From NCBI RefSeq assembly GCF_000218685.1, contig NW_006763290.1:1359329-1423328 (forward strand): a stretch of 64,000 nucleotides of DNA. The letters run 5' to 3'. Below the pieces are notes generated by a model. It was not told the DNA's origin and ran no database searches. It saw only the letters and a program-made list of their open reading frames with translations. Shown one piece after another: positions 11,073-23,731 of this stretch (positions are counted from its first letter, which is position 1; each line of letters starts with the position of its first letter). The position numbers were made by a program, and so were the translations under genes. This stretch comes from Serpula lacrymans var. lacrymans S7.9 (lineage: Eukaryota; Basidiomycota; Agaricomycetes; Boletales; Serpulaceae).

Positions 11073-13250
11073 AAATTGTCTCCATCACCCACTCCCTCTT
11101 CCTCAAGTAGTGTACTTGGTCCATGTATTCCCAAAATGTCGAGATGGGCCGTACTTTGTGCAATTAACCCTTTCAGTTTTCCTTTGTTTGGAATTTCTAC
11201 ACCATTTGTAAAGTTGTCAGGTGCCTCAAATCCCGTGTCTCACCCAGGACATCATTGATGGATCTCACCATTTCGCAGTCAGTGCATGAGTGCTTGAAGT
11301 TTGTTATCCAACCCAGGTGAGCCATGAGATTTACTCTGAGCTTGTAGTGATACTGCTTGTTCTATTTCTTCTTTTAGTTTCAGGAATGCCATGACATGAT
11401 GGAAACAACCCATCGATAACATGGGTCCTCGAACTCTTTGCCTTTGTGAGTAACTATTTCTTCTAACCATAAGTTTTGATGTCCTTTCAGCAAATCCGAC
11501 TTGATAAAACACCCTAGCTAGCCATACAAGTTCTCCAACCAGTTGTTTGATATAGCCTGTGTCAATTTTGCTGGAAACTCCCACTTGAAGGAGCAGTAAA
11601 GTTCAAAAAGATAATGCAAATAATATGGATTTCCCGATCCTGCAAAGGTAAATATCCATATTTACCCGTAAAAGTGAGTCTCATATTGTGTTCAAGAATC
11701 TCCAACTGACCTTGAGAATCTCACAGACTCTTCCAGTATCACCAGTTGCTATGGCACACTGTACTTCACGCCACCACAGTGTATTCTGTATGAAGAGTAT
11801 CGCATTAGCTAGCGACACATCTCTCTGTGAGTCGGCTTTGCCCATCTCACTAACTGTCATCAAGTCTGATAGAACACTAGCTTCATCACTAGCTCCCTCA
11901 TCCTCTTCACCTCCCCTATCTTGTTCTCCCTCTCTCCTTTCTCCTGCTACCATCTGGTTGTTGGCTCTATTGTGTTTGGACATAACAGATACCTTTTTAG
12001 CTTTTGAAGCTGATCAAATGTCTTGCCATCCTTGCTGAACACCATCACATGGTTGTTCAATTCCTCAGCATCAAGATTCATTTGTGTTTTTAATAGATCT
12101 ACCACAGCATCCTTCATGCCTTGGATGTGCATTTTGTCAGTGTTATTGGTGGCCAAAGGTATGATTTTTGTGTAGGATTAATCCAATTTTTTTCAATAGA
12201 ATTATAGGCCCCGTCCATATGTGTCTTGTAGATGTGTAAAACCAGAACAAAATCAATCAGAGCCTGTATGGCTCAGATATTCTCCAGGTGATGTAATTCA
12301 AAATCATTTAAAATGGTCTTGACTTTGGGGCTTTTTCTTTCTTGTAGCAGTTGTCTCTGATTCAACAGCTCTAGATCAAATGCTTTGGGGTCAACATCTT
12401 GCAGCTCAATTGCTGTACCTGCAAATCCCTTCACCATACGGCTTTCCAGCCCTATTCGGTTATCTAGCTTTCTCACAAATGCTTGCACATTGTTGCCCAC
12501 TACACTGAAGAACCTCCTGGAGTTGGCTTGAGTAGCAGCCCAAAGCTAGACTAGCGTATCACAGGTCATGGTCAATAAGGCTTCCCATACTGTGTTGTAT
12601 ACTACTGAGCGCCCCAAGCGGCTTTCAATACGGAAATGGGACCTATGGGCTTTGGTAGTGAATAGGTAGAGGCCCCTGCATAGTGCAGTATAATTGACCC
12701 ATTTTGAGCGAACAAAGGTAAGTTCCAGGATACAATCAATAACATCCTGTAATTAATGTCATGAGAAGATTGGAAAATAAATGATAGGCCACATACTAGA
12801 GTCTGTGGACGGTTTTGATGTTCAGAATAGTGCTGTGAGTCCTAGAATTGGGGATTGCAATAAACGTTTGTGAGGTGCCACATTGTTGGTGTGTGTTTTT
12901 GTATTATGGACTGGAGCTTTAGAAAACTGAAGTTTTTTACCACATTCTATGACACAGGAACACCCTGAGTTTGTTGAACTCCTTCACCAGTGGCTCGGGC
13001 CCTCACCTGCAACCCAGCCTGCTTTGATATTATAACAGTTGCTTCAGTTGTTATTATGGTGGTGATATGATTGATGGCCCACACAGTGAGTGCAGAGCTC
13101 GGTTTTGTAATCTCACTGATCTCCACTCCTCCAGATACATAAGCTTGTATAAGTGAATCTTTGGATTGGCCTATGTCATAGAGCAGGTTAATGATTTGTC
13201 CAAGAGAGGGGGAGCTACATCGGGGGACCAGTGAGAGTTTGGACAAGCCT
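10975..13250 (-). pseudogene. DUF6589 protein, copy 1, degraded
   Basis: Minus-strand blocks in order: an N-terminal segment with SLGQIINLLYDIG and SSALTVWAINHI (13246-12947), helical parts at 12500-12273, then TNNTDKMHIQGMKDAVVDLL and NHVMVFSKDGKTFDQLQKLK (12156-11947). These are followed by LANAILFIQNTLWWREVQCA (about 11780) and the C-terminal part HHVMAFLKLKEEIEQAVSLQ with SKSHGSPG (11400-11285), continuing to about 10975. The order and motifs match the DUF6589 family that is very common in agaricomycetes; its function is unknown. Frames are interrupted repeatedly. Its 3' end meets or overlaps the 3' end of the RecQ-like gene. Confidence 0.7.
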
Positions 13251-13259
13251 TATAAAGCC

Positions 13260-13740
13260 TTATAATAACAATAAGGTACAAAATCATTATCAGCCAGACA
13301 CACTCATTTGTAAGTCCTTACATGGCTAGATTAAGTAGGTCATTCTCGCCAACAGCGTAAGAATGATGTCTGATTCTAAGAACAATCAGTAGCTATATTT
13401 GTAGCTATAGATTATTGCTCGCTAGCATATGTGTCTGAGTTGTATGAATCACAAGGGCTTGAACTACGAGCATACCACTGATGCATAGGTACAAAATCTG
13501 CACTTGTATTTTACTAATTGCAATGGGCCTAGGAATGATATTACATGCTAACACAATACCATAGTTGTCCCACTGATGGGCATGAAATGTGTGCCATCTT
13601 GTATGATATTACAGGTCTGAATGGTTTACAATTTGACTGAATGACAAAACAAAAGCCTTTTTGTGATACAGAAAAAATACAAAAATGATGGTACAGGCAG
13701 TACATGACAGAACAACTCGAACTACACATTGTTGGCAACT
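13260..13740. other. Gap with no recognised gene
   Basis: AT-rich DNA between the 5' end of the DUF6589 remnant and the 3' end of the DUF6698 remnant. No convincing ORF, RNA or repeat. The start contains a short direct repeat GCCTTATAA (13248-13265) that might mark the edge of the RecQ/DUF6589 unit. Confidence 0.35.
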
Positions 13741-15190
13741 TTCACTGCAGCACGCTTCTCTCAAATCCTAGCAAGAGCACTGAATTTTGCTGGCAACATG
13801 CCTTGGCACAACGAGGATGGGAAATTTTTTCTGTAGTGATGGTTTAGCACACTACACTACAAACTAAGATGCATGGGGGACAGTCAAGAACATACTGATT
13901 CCACCAAGCAATGAGGTCATTGACCTCCTCAATCTCATCGGGATCTTGGAGAAGACCCAAGATGCTATTAAAAAACCACTCGGAGTCAGTGATAGTGTCG
14001 GTACAAGAGAAAACCAATTGGATTAAAAATGCAAAACAAACCTGGCTCGAAGTCAGTAAGATGGGCACAGTAAAATACCTATAGCACTTACTTGTGTAGC
14101 TATGTATGCAATAGAACCATGTGTTACTTGGTGCATACCATGCAAGTGGGCATTTGAAGAGCGAGTGGCATAGGCCTCAGTGTTGGAATTGACAGATGAT
14201 GGAGATAGAAATATGTATTTATAAGCCTAGTAGACTGATGAGACATGTGTATAATGTTTATTTAGAATGTAATAACTCACCAAGACAAGAAGATTATTAT
14301 GGAGCAAGCCCTTCCAGGGGTCTGTACTGTCATAGTCAAGGCCAGCATAAAGAAACAAAGGCCATTGGTCGCTTGTGATAAGTGTTTCACCACTCTGTAG
14401 TTTAGCTCAAACACTAATTAGTCAGCTAGCCTGACAAGTCTACATAATAAAATGGAACCACTCACTCTAAGTCATTCCAATCGAGGCTCGCTGGACAGAG
14501 TAGCTGGCCAGTAACTGGATGGCCAAAACCCCGAGTAGACTTGATGTTTTGATGAAGTGGAGGGTCCAAATTATGACCCTTTGGTGTAATCCAGTTAATA
14601 TTTTAACCTTTGAGGGCCTTGGTGTCATCAGATTGAGCTCCAGAGCAGCCTTTCTGGATCTTCAAAAAATTTCAGGCAAAACATAGAATATCATGAGGCA
14701 CTTACTAGTTCGCTGATAGCTTCAATGTCATCTTCTGAGATTGAAGCACTGGTAAGCTGATCCTTGAAGCCTGGAATCATGTTCAATAAAGTCTTGAAGA
14801 CTTCATCTTCTCGATGCTCCCTGCAAAATTGATGTTTGGTGAAGAATAGTGGAAGATGGTAATAAAAGTGCAAAAACTAAACTTACTCAACAGAAAGTTC
14901 CTCCAGAGGTTGGTCTTCGCTCATTTGAAGAAGCCCATTAAGCAAGAGAGCTCGAATATTGGAGAATGGATGGATTACCCAACAGAAGTGTCGTCCATAA
15001 CTTGTGCTTGGGCTACAAATACGGCTAAACAAGGCAATGACCATAACAGTTGATCAGTGTTAGACTCGGAGCCTCAAGACTTACGGACACTTGCGAGGGC
15101 TTTTTTTTAGAGCATTATTGTGGACATGCTGAATTTGTGGATTAAAGCCTGATCCTACATCATCATCTGGCTCAGTTATTATCTGTGACA
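13740..15190 (-). pseudogene. DUF6698-like protein, degraded
   Basis: On the minus strand from 15190: an N-terminal part with FNPQIQHVHNNALKKSPRK, then EHREDEVFKTLLNMIPGFKD and SISEDDIEAISELV (14873-14691). After an intron-like gap comes NWITPKGHNLDPPLHQNIKS and GFGHPVTGQLLCPASLDWND (14600-14460). Next is a frame-broken segment with NAHLHGM-like remains (about 14130), DTITDSEWFFNSILGLLQDP with EEVNDLIAWWNQY (14010-13890), and ALARIxEKRAAVK (about 13760). This order fits the fungal DUF6698 family, whose role is unknown. Multiple stops make it a pseudogene. It lies head-side to the DUF6589 remnant on the same strand. Confidence 0.6.
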
Positions 15191-16559
15191 TGTTTAATGA
15201 GATTGACAGCAGCGGTGCGTGGTCCAACTCTATCATTTTGATCTTGATGATCTTATTTATAGCTGAATCATCCTACAGCTAGGTCCTACCTTTACTACGA
15301 GCTCGGATCATCATGGTCTGCTGATATGCACCAGTTTACTGGTCTGTCCCTGACAGACCAAAAAAGACTAGCCATTTGCTGCTAAAGCGAGGTACATTTT
15401 AAAATCTTTCATCATTCTCCATTTCTCCATTACAGATTTAAACGGTCTGGTGGATTACTGACTAATTAGTACAGGTCGCTGCCAGCACAAAAATTTCGGA
15501 TGTGCAGTAAATATGCAGAAGCCTCGAGGCCCCACATCACACTGTCCAAGTTGTCCGGGTCAGTATGTTCTCCATACTCTCTTTATAACGTATTTCATCT
15601 ATTATTCCCACCAGCTGAAATATTCCCAACCTGTGAATCATTCCAAAGTCTGTAAGGATAACAGGCAATCTGTGAGAGGTACAGAAACAAGTATGTGTCG
15701 AAGTACAGGTATGTAACAAAGCATTGTGTAGGTACTAATACATTTATTTATTGAGAAACACATCAGGCTGATGAACCACATCTTTGCAGCCGCCCATTTT
15801 GTCGTTGCCATCACTTCCCTTCTCAAACAATTAGTATCAGGTAAGCTAATAAATTTTTTCTCATACCTGTAACACCTCCTGACCTCTTTGACTTTGCCGT
15901 TTTCTTTCTTTTCTTCCTCTCAATAGATCATTTTACTCCTATGTGGACCTCTTCTCGCAAATCTAGGAATGCATGGCTTGTGACTACAGTCTTTTCAGTG
16001 AAATCAAACAAATGCAGTATACAGGCACATTAGGCCATGTAATGAAAGTGCAGCTGCCTCATGGGCAGCCTATCATAATAGCTGGTCAGCTTTTGTCATC
16101 CAAAATTGAACATTGAATGTATGCTTACTTATGCATCAGTGTCAACTGGGGTGGCTGGCTCGGTTGTAACAACTGACATAGCATCTTCAAGTTCACAATA
16201 TGTGCTAATTGTGGTAGAAGCTTGAGTGTGATCCATGATATCAAGAAGGAGGCTGCAGGGTTTTTTCAAGTGTGAAGTCTATTTGCTTCAGCTTGTCGTT
16301 ACTTATAGCATATTAATGTAAGGCTGATTGCTTGTTTTGGATAATTGTGGAGACGTTCCTGAGCTGATTGTCCGTAGTTCTGGTTGTGGATATACCATAA
16401 GTAAACCCTTGGCTCTGCTCTCCGGATCATGTTCTCTTATTTACGTTACTATTTCTCCAAGTTCTCCGGAGTCCCATGGTTATGATGCATAGTGCACAGT
16501 GTTCACCCCCAACGTGCAGACTTGAACTATGGATCACATTTGCTGATGGACATTCAACA
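15191..16559. other. Unannotated interval upstream of Plavaka copy 1
   Basis: No gene could be supported. Small ORFs at 15513-15716 and around 15537-15826 lack recognisable motifs. A minus-strand ATG near 16236 opens a 36-codon frame (MDHTQASTTISTYCE..) that stops at about 16130 and could be a lost first exon. No RNA or repeat was recognised. Confidence 0.3.
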
Positions 16560-19500
16560 AACCTGGGCCATTCTCTCTACACAGAAGGCGTATAAAAAAC
16601 GCAAGCGAGAAATCTCCAGTCTACTCAACAGAGTGCACATTATTTTGCATTAAAAAAAGTCTTGTGTTCAAGAAGTGGTACAGCCATCAAATGTACAGCA
16701 TGATGATGCTGAAACTGTTCCCCCCATTCATGATGTGAGACTCATTTTTTTCTGACTTCTTATTCTGACAAATAGACAATAGGATATTAATCTTGTAAAG
16801 AATGATTCCCCCCTTTCACTCCGTTGCACACAACAGACTAATTGTCGGCTGCCCAAGCAATTCCGAGACATTGTTCCACAAACATATATATCTTTACCAC
16901 CACCTTCCAAATCATCTGATATCTACTTGAATGCCACAGTCACATCTTCTACACATCACAATTCCAATCACAATCAAATATCATCACAAGCCTTTCATTC
17001 AATGAAAAATATCTTTGGCTTTGTACGAGAATACCACTATGGCCTTCCATCACATGATCCAGATAATCTTCTGTTGTTACAAGATCTATGTACACCCAAC
17101 AATAACACCAAAACTTCTCAATCCAACAATAAAGACCAAAACCTTCATAATCCATATTATCCTTACCCAAACGAGAGTTTATTCCTTCTCGGAGACTGGT
17201 ATTGGAACAATGGGAATCAGATATCACAAAAAAACTTCAAAAAACTCTGTGATATAATTACTGCACCAGAGTTTTGCCAACGGATATAGGACAGGCTAGT
17301 TGGAAAAAAATCAATTGCACACTAGCTGGTGAGGACATAAGCGGAGACCCAGAGGGAAAAAGTGAATGGAGAAGTACATCTGTGACATTCTCAGTACCTT
17401 TCCACAAAAGAATGCAGGTTCCAGATGCCCAGGACTTTACAACAGCAGATTTCCACCACTGTCCCATCCTTTTAGTTGTTCGAGAGCAACTCTCCAACCC
17501 AAATAGTTTGCAGTTTTATTTTGTCCCCTACAATTTAAAGTGGAAACCAGAAGGTAGAGAGGAAATAAAAATATATGGGGAGCTTTATACATCACCAGCA
17601 TTCATTGAGGCCCATCAAGAAATCCAGGAGTTACCAAGGGAGCCTGGTTGTGAGTTGGAGCATTGCATCCTTGCCTTGATGTTCTGGTCAGACGCAACTC
17701 AGCTGACAGCATTCTCAACCAGAAAATTATGGCCATTGTGTATATTCTTTGGTAATGAATCAAAGTATCAGCAAAGCAGACCCAACAGTCACTCGTGCCA
17801 CAATATTGCATATTTTGAAGTGGTGAATCCTAACTACACTGTTACTCAATTGTTACTCATCATTTATTTTTCAAAGCTGCCAGACTCATTTAAAGACTTC
17901 ACAACGGGTTTTGCAGGTCAAAAAGGCATCAACTCAAATTTTTTTTTCCCACTGTAATCGTGAATTCACACATGCGCAGTGGGATATACTCCTGGACAAT
18001 GACATAATTGAAGCCTGCAAACATGGTATTATAGTCAAATGTTTCGACAGGGTCCAACGTCGGTTTTATATTTGATTTTTCACATACAGTGCCGACTATC
18101 CTGAGAGGAACTATCAGCCTCTCCATCATGGTCATTTGCTTTACTGACTATAAGTTTATTCAGAATTCTACTTTTGTATTTGTGCAACCTAGGTCAATGC
18201 CCATGCCCTCGGTGCTTGATTCTGATGAGCCAGATATTGAACATAGGATCACCTCAAGATAGGAAGCTATGACAAACAAAGGCTCATGTCAACAACACTA
18301 CATATCTAGCAAAGATATCAGCAGCCCGGAAACTGATTTATAAAGACAATTATGCTGTCAATAGCACAGCAGTCGAAAGGCTTCTCAAGCCACAGTTTTG
18401 GTACCAACAACAGTAAGCCTGAACTGTTGTAGTTGTATTATTATACTGAGGATTCTGTTAGAGTGCACTTTCCGCAAACTTTCACCTTTCAATGTCAACA
18501 TATTTTTGCTATTCCCTGCAGATATTCTACATGAAATTGAACTGGGAGTTTGGAAAGCGATCTACATGCGCATACTGCGCTGCCAGGGTCAAGCATTAAT
18601 TGATGAGTTTGATAGACAGTGCACATTCTTCTGTCTCATCCCAGAAAGCTTTTCATTGATTATCATTCTAGTTTCAGGAATGTTCCATCATTTGGACGAG
18701 ACACAATCAGGAAATTCTCTACTAATTCATCAGAGATAAAGAGGATGGCCGCTTGAGACTATAAGGACCTCCTTCAGGTGCGTCCACATTTTTATTTGCC
18801 AGATCAACATTCTTATGTTATTGTTTTAGTGTATGATTCCAGTATTTGACGGGCTCCTACCAGAGCCTCACAATCAAGACATACTTGACTTCATATTTGT
18901 TGTAGCCCAATGGCATGCGCTGGCAAAGCTTTGAATGCACACGGACCAAACCCTTAACCTTCTTGATCATTCAACAGTTGTATTTGGGCAGCTACTTTGC
19001 AGATTTCATAACAAGACCTGCACTGTATCAACTATTAGAAGGCACTACTGACTCGTATACAACCCAAATTGTGAGTTTGAGTGTTTTGTTTTGTCTTTGA
19101 AGCTCACATATGTCTCATAGGGCAAGCTTGCACATCGTACATCAAAGACTTCATATACTCAAACCAGCAAAAAGGGACGTGTCAAACAGATAGCTAACAT
19201 TGACCGGCAACAAACTCAAATTTGGGGGATTCAAGATAGACTATCTATTCTTCCCAAGTCAGCTCAGCTCAAATCTGATGGTGTTGCATTGTCACCCAAC
19301 GTCCACCACATTATCGGAGTCACACAAAATAACCCAATTAATATAGGTTTATTCTTGCGTACTAAATTTGGTGATCCAGCCTTGAAGGGGAATTAAATTG
19401 TTGTGTGATTACTACTCTGGCTAATATTGTGTCGTTTTGTCTAGAACTTTATCATAAAGCTTCAGAGCCATCTATTGCCAAGAGTGCAAGCCCTGGCATT

Positions 19501-20961
19501 GTCGGAGTACATGACATTCAATCTACATCACACCAGTGACTCTTCTACCAACCCAAGCCTTTTGATGAATTTGGAGTGGGATCCAGCTCAAATTGTCTTC
19601 AAGGATGGTTGTATGTATCAACACCACATTCTTTGAGTTAATTATACTTCTTATGATGTCCGACGTGCTCAAGACATCATCCATCCGAATACATCAAGCA
19701 ACCATATCATGGTCTTTGCGAGCTCTGATGATCCTTCAGGAGTTTTTTTCTGGTATGCAAAGGTATTGGGTATCTATCATTCCAATGTTATATATGTAGG
19801 ACCAGGAATGGTCAACTATCAAGCTCATTGCATATACTTTGTGTGGGTCAGATGGTATCAACGTTCCAAACCCACAGAAGCAACCAATGCATTAGAGGAA
19901 CTTTCATTTTTACCAATGGACAACGACAACACTTTCAGATTTATTGACCCAGAAGATATCCTTTGAGGCTGTCACATAATTCCGAGGTTTTCAAAAGAAA
20001 AAGCTCACCCTAATGGGATTGGTTTGTCGCTATCCGCAAGAGACTCATAATGTAACAACCAAGAGTTAGTTACTCTGGCGCACACAGGAACACACTATAA
20101 AGGTAGTGAAGAGGGATTGGTTACCCCTTAAGCTGCAGAGAGTTTGTTGGTATACAACAGGAGGACTCGCTGAGGAGTCTCCTTGATCTATTGGGGTATT
20201 TATACTAATACAGAGTGTTTGTACCTATGTACTGTACAGTTGATAAAGGCAGTGGCTGATGATGTCAGAGGGTGCAGCCCGTGTGACCAGCTCCACTGTG
20301 TGAGAGAGTTCAAGTCTAAAAGAAGAATAAAGGCAGCACTGCGCCAGAAGGTGGAGTTAGAACAAAAAAGGAAAATTCCGTATGGCACGGAGTGTGAACT
20401 ATAGTAAAAGGTTAAAGCGGAGAATGAAAATTAAAGGAAAGGTCCAAAAAATGTGTTATTGTAACACATAAGAATACAAATTTTATTATGTTAATCAGTG
20501 CGTATTCTATCTACATTGCTTTTTGCAATTGACATGCTTTCTTGTGTCCCGTATATAGGTTTGCTGACCGCGATATCTTCATGCGCTATCACTGGGGCCT
20601 TGCCCCCGGACATGTCTATACCAGAGACTCACAAACGCTCACCGAAAGACAGCCAAATCCAACAGCAGCACCTGCGATGAACAATGACCCAGCTGATATA
20701 ATATCAATGGTTGAGCCTGAAGAAACACCTCCACGTCAACCTATAGACCTGGACAACATCAGCCTCAGCGGTTCAGATGTGGAAGAGGTGGAAGAGGGCC
20801 CATACAACTCCGATGTTTTAGATTTTATGGAGAGTTCTGGGGATAGTTCCGAGTCAGACTTGGACATTAATGATGCAGATGAGATTGAGTTGGATAGGAT
20901 TGAAGATTACATTGATATGTACAGTGACGACTTGGCACAAGACTATGGACACTTTGACTAG
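16560..20961 (+). pseudogene. Plavaka transposase, copy 1, degraded and split by a solo LTR
   Basis: Blocks in family order: CRLPKQFRDIVPQTYISLPPP (about 16840), FGFVREYHYGLPSHDPDNLL and LFLLGDWYWNNG (16990-17220), then WKKINCTLAG to FYFVPYNLKWKPEGREEIKI and GELYTSPAFIEAHQEIQ with LMFWSDATQLTAF and FGNESKYQQSRPNSHSC (17274-17800). Next are CKHGIIVKCFD (about 18030), YSADYPER, DILHEIELGVWKAIYMRILR (18525), DFIFVVAQWHALAKLRMHTD (18890-18940), IWGIQDRLSILPKSAQ and the C-terminal PSGVFFWYAKVLGIYHSN to VNYQAHCIYFVWVRWYQRSK (19730-19870). After the solo LTR comes DRDIFMRYHWGLAPGHVY and an acidic tail ending at the TAG at 20959. Plavaka is a fungal member of the CMC group of DDE transposases. Several stops and frameshifts show it is inactive. 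The N-terminal zinc finger (seen in the copy at 63788) was not found here. Confidence 0.85.
20051..20466 (-). repeat. Solo LTR of chromovirus 2 family, in Plavaka copy 1
   Basis: 416 bp, TGTAACAACCAAGAGTTAG to TTGTAACA, flanked by the perfect 5-bp duplication CATAA (20046-20050 and 20467-20471). It is near-identical to the LTR at 54728-55144 and has the same orientation as that minus-strand element. It lies in the 3' part of the Plavaka gene, so it post-dates that gene. The 73-codon ORF inside it has no meaning as a gene. Confidence 0.93.
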
Positions 20962-21064
20962 TACCCCATCAGATTTTTACCCTTTTTTTTGACGTGCTTT
21001 TATGCTCACTGGAGTTCAGTCTGGAACTCTGGTCAGGAAGATATGTTCTTACAAATTGTTATAC

Positions 21065-21559
21065 TCAGTTGGGCTTAACCTGTTGTTTGATATCAGACAG
21101 GCTGTTCAATATGGGATAAAGATGTACTGACACGAAATCACAATTAACCATTGGTTTGGCGTAATTCTTCAGACCGAAGGTAAAACTAGATAAAGCCTGA
21201 TGATCAGGCGGCAGTCGGCAGTCATCAGTCCGGTTATAAACTCCGACTGGTTTTACCAGCGTCCCCCCGGTCCCCCGATGTATGCATGAGCTGTTGAGAA
21301 ACGACTTCAACATCTGTATGTGTTTTGGTTTTCTTTCTATTTTGTTGCCTTTCTGATCTTTGACTACAAAGAGCCAGTACATAAGATTAGGGATAGTCCA
21401 CCCTGCCTGTTGAATGGATGCAAGTATACCCTTGACTTTGTCGGCTGGCTTTCTTGGTGAGCACCTTGGGGTTTTTTGTGGGGTTTCAGACATTGTAGGA
21501 CTGGATCTTGAGTTTATTGGCCATGTAGTGGCCTCCAAGCCTGATTGACAACCTGCCAT
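21065..21559 (-). pseudogene. DUF6589-like N-terminal fragment
   Basis: A 164-codon open frame. After a short lead, MSETPQKTPRCSPRKPADKV is followed by KGILASIQQAGWTIPNLMYW and DQKGNKIERKPKHIQMLKSF, which match the N-terminal region of one DUF6589 subfamily. The remainder is not recognised. The rest of the gene would lie below 21065, where Plavaka sequence ends at 20961, so the copy is truncated. Whether the small open frame is expressed cannot be told. Confidence 0.5.
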
Positions 21560-21969
21560 TTTTGCCTTGTAGAATGTTTGCGGAGTAGCACCATTCAGGG
21601 CTGAACTGTGCCAGTGCCGTGTTGTTGAAGTGTCAATATATGTGGCTATTGCTACCGAAGGCGAGCTCCCCCCAAAAGGCCTTTCATTCGGAGCAGACCT
21701 TATTTAGCAAGATATCGACTGTCATGTCTTGAATTAGGCCAGCAACTGGAGACTAATCCACTATAGTTCTGCTCAAAGACAATTTCGGCTAGTAACCGAC
21801 AGTAAACCTAGTGATCTGGCTGGGTACGAGCCTAACAGCAAGCTGATACCTATCTGTATGGCGGTGTTTGCGCATTGCCACCAAAGATCAACTATGTTGA
21901 TGGGCTGGAACTCGTTCGACTTCTTCTATCGTTCCAAGGACTTTTTGTTTGTTCCACCTGACTAAAAAG
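21560..21969. other. Upstream region of NOP53
   Basis: This roughly 400-bp non-coding interval presumably holds the NOP53 promoter. No clear TATA box or known motif stands out. Confidence 0.35.
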
Positions 21970-23650
21970 ATGGCACCTCCAAAGACAGTAGCCCCATCCA
22001 AGGTTGGTGCTCAGTCCAGTCGCAGAGGAAAACGGTCTTGGCGAAAGAATATCAACTTGCGAGTTGTAGAGGAAGGGCTCGAGAGCGTCAGAGCAGAAGA
22101 AAGGATTACTGGGTAAGGCATTCTTGGCTCTAATACCTCTATTCTTTGATATCGAGGACGCCTTCAGCTCGACTGTATCGACAAAGAACGACGACGAGCT
22201 TTTTCAGGTCGATGTGAAGGGTGAGGAGCGAGGTAAGTATCATTTGTGTACATCGTCAGACCAGTCCAGTCTCGATCTCACTCTCCCGATACTGCTACAG
22301 TGCATAAATCACTTCTGTATTCCAAATCTCAGCTCACGTCTACTAAAATACTATCACAACGCTCTGCTGTTCCCGCCGTATTTGCCCACTCATCTAGTGC
22401 AAAAAGAAGTAAATCTGGTTTTGCTTTGACCCCAGAAGATATATCGCAGTTACTTCGGGTGGCTAAGCGTCCGCGAAAAGGCGCCTTTACCGCTGTCATG
22501 GATCCGATAGGGTTTGTAGATGGCAGTGCTATGTCAGGTTTAAGCCAAGCTAAGAAGAGTAGCGGCGAATATGATCTTTGGGTGGACGCAAAGGAACAAG
22601 GTTTCAAATCAGAGCTTGAAATCCCGCGAAAGGCAGGAATTAAGGTAAATATCTCTGCTCATCGTAGGATGTCTCAGCTCAACGTGTCTTTTCACGGATC
22701 ATTTCATTATTATTTTCAGTGCCCTGAACTTGCTCATCCTCGTGATATGATTGAACTCCCACCCGTTGTAGTTCCCCACCAGGGAACCTCATATAATCCT
22801 CCGCTTGCTGATCACGAAGAACTGGTTCATCAAGCCTACGAGGCCGAACACCGTCGTGTTAGAGACTCAGAAAAATATCTGCAGACGAAACGTAAAATTC
22901 AGAACGCAAGGGATGACCCCAGCGAGGCGCAAGAAGGGGTACCACCAGGCATGAAATTAGATGACATATCTCCTGCGGCCGGTGACGATGAAGCCGAGAT
23001 CTTAGGAGACATAGTAATAATGAAGAAAATGCCAGCTAGAAAAACAAGACAGCAACATCTTAAAAGGGTAAAATTACAAGCTGAGGTACTTTTTCTGCCA
23101 GCTCTTTTCCATCAACAATAGTTGCTTATCACCCCTTGCCTTACATGTAGCGTCGTGCACTGGCAGAAATAGCCGCGAGAAAGCGCATGAATGACACGGT
23201 CGGCAGAGTGAAATCCTTACGTTCTGAAGTAGACAGAACGATGAAAGCTCGTGAGCAGGCTCAGTCGGCTCGTGACCTTTCTTATAGGTCAAAGCTCAGG
23301 CAAGGTCTGAGTGGGCGCAAGCTAGGAAAACACAAAGTGGCAGAGGATAATGTGGATGTTCAAGTGAGCGAGGATCTGAGTGAAACTCTCAGAACGTTGA
23401 AGGTGCGTTTTTAGAACTGCCTCTGACATGGAATATCCATCGAGAAGGCGACTTGTAGCCCGAGGGAAATTTGTTCCGAGACCGGTTGCGCAGCCTGCAA
23501 CAGAGAGCTCTTGTTGAGCCTCGTGTTCCTGTCATGTGAGCATGTTTTCATTCGGTTTCTCTACTAGTATTTATCTCTCCTATCAGACCTGCAAGGCGAA
23601 AGTACAAGCTTAAGGAGTACCAAAGGCATGCATGGAAAAGATTTGAATGA
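21970..23650 (+). CDS. NOP53: Ribosome biogenesis protein Nop53 (GLTSCR2/PICT1 family)
   Basis: Seven exons are read: 21970-22112, 22168-22232, 22301-22644, 22720-23085, 23151-23402, 23459-23535 and 23587-23650. All have GT..AG introns. The total is 1311 nt, giving 436 residues and a TGA stop. The N-terminus has SSRRGKRSWRKNINLRVVEE followed by ESVRAEERITG, the Nop53 signature. The middle has DDELFQVDVKGEERVHKSLL and LWVDAKEQ. A coiled, basic C-terminal half ends in RKYKLKEYQRHAWKRFE, also typical. Nop53 is nucleolar and acts in 27S to 25S rRNA processing and late 60S maturation by recruiting the exosome-linked helicase Mtr4. The copy looks intact and functional, in a tight island between transposon remnants. 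Confidence 0.93.
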
Positions 23651-23731
23651 CGGAACAATAGACCCATGTTCACCGTAGGGTACTAGGTGATATTCGCTAT
23701 ATACACACTACAAAAATTGTAACATGCCTTA

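Noticed and set aside
16927..17289. A separate 120-residue gene before the Plavaka core
   Set aside because: Its motifs (FGFVREYHYGLPSHDPDN) belong to the Plavaka N-terminal half; it is one frame of the same broken gene.
20183..20404. 73-codon open frame with a KRRIKAALRQKVELEQ-like helix, repeated at 54860-55081
   Set aside because: Both are parts of the same chromovirus LTR; conservation follows from the repeat, not from coding.
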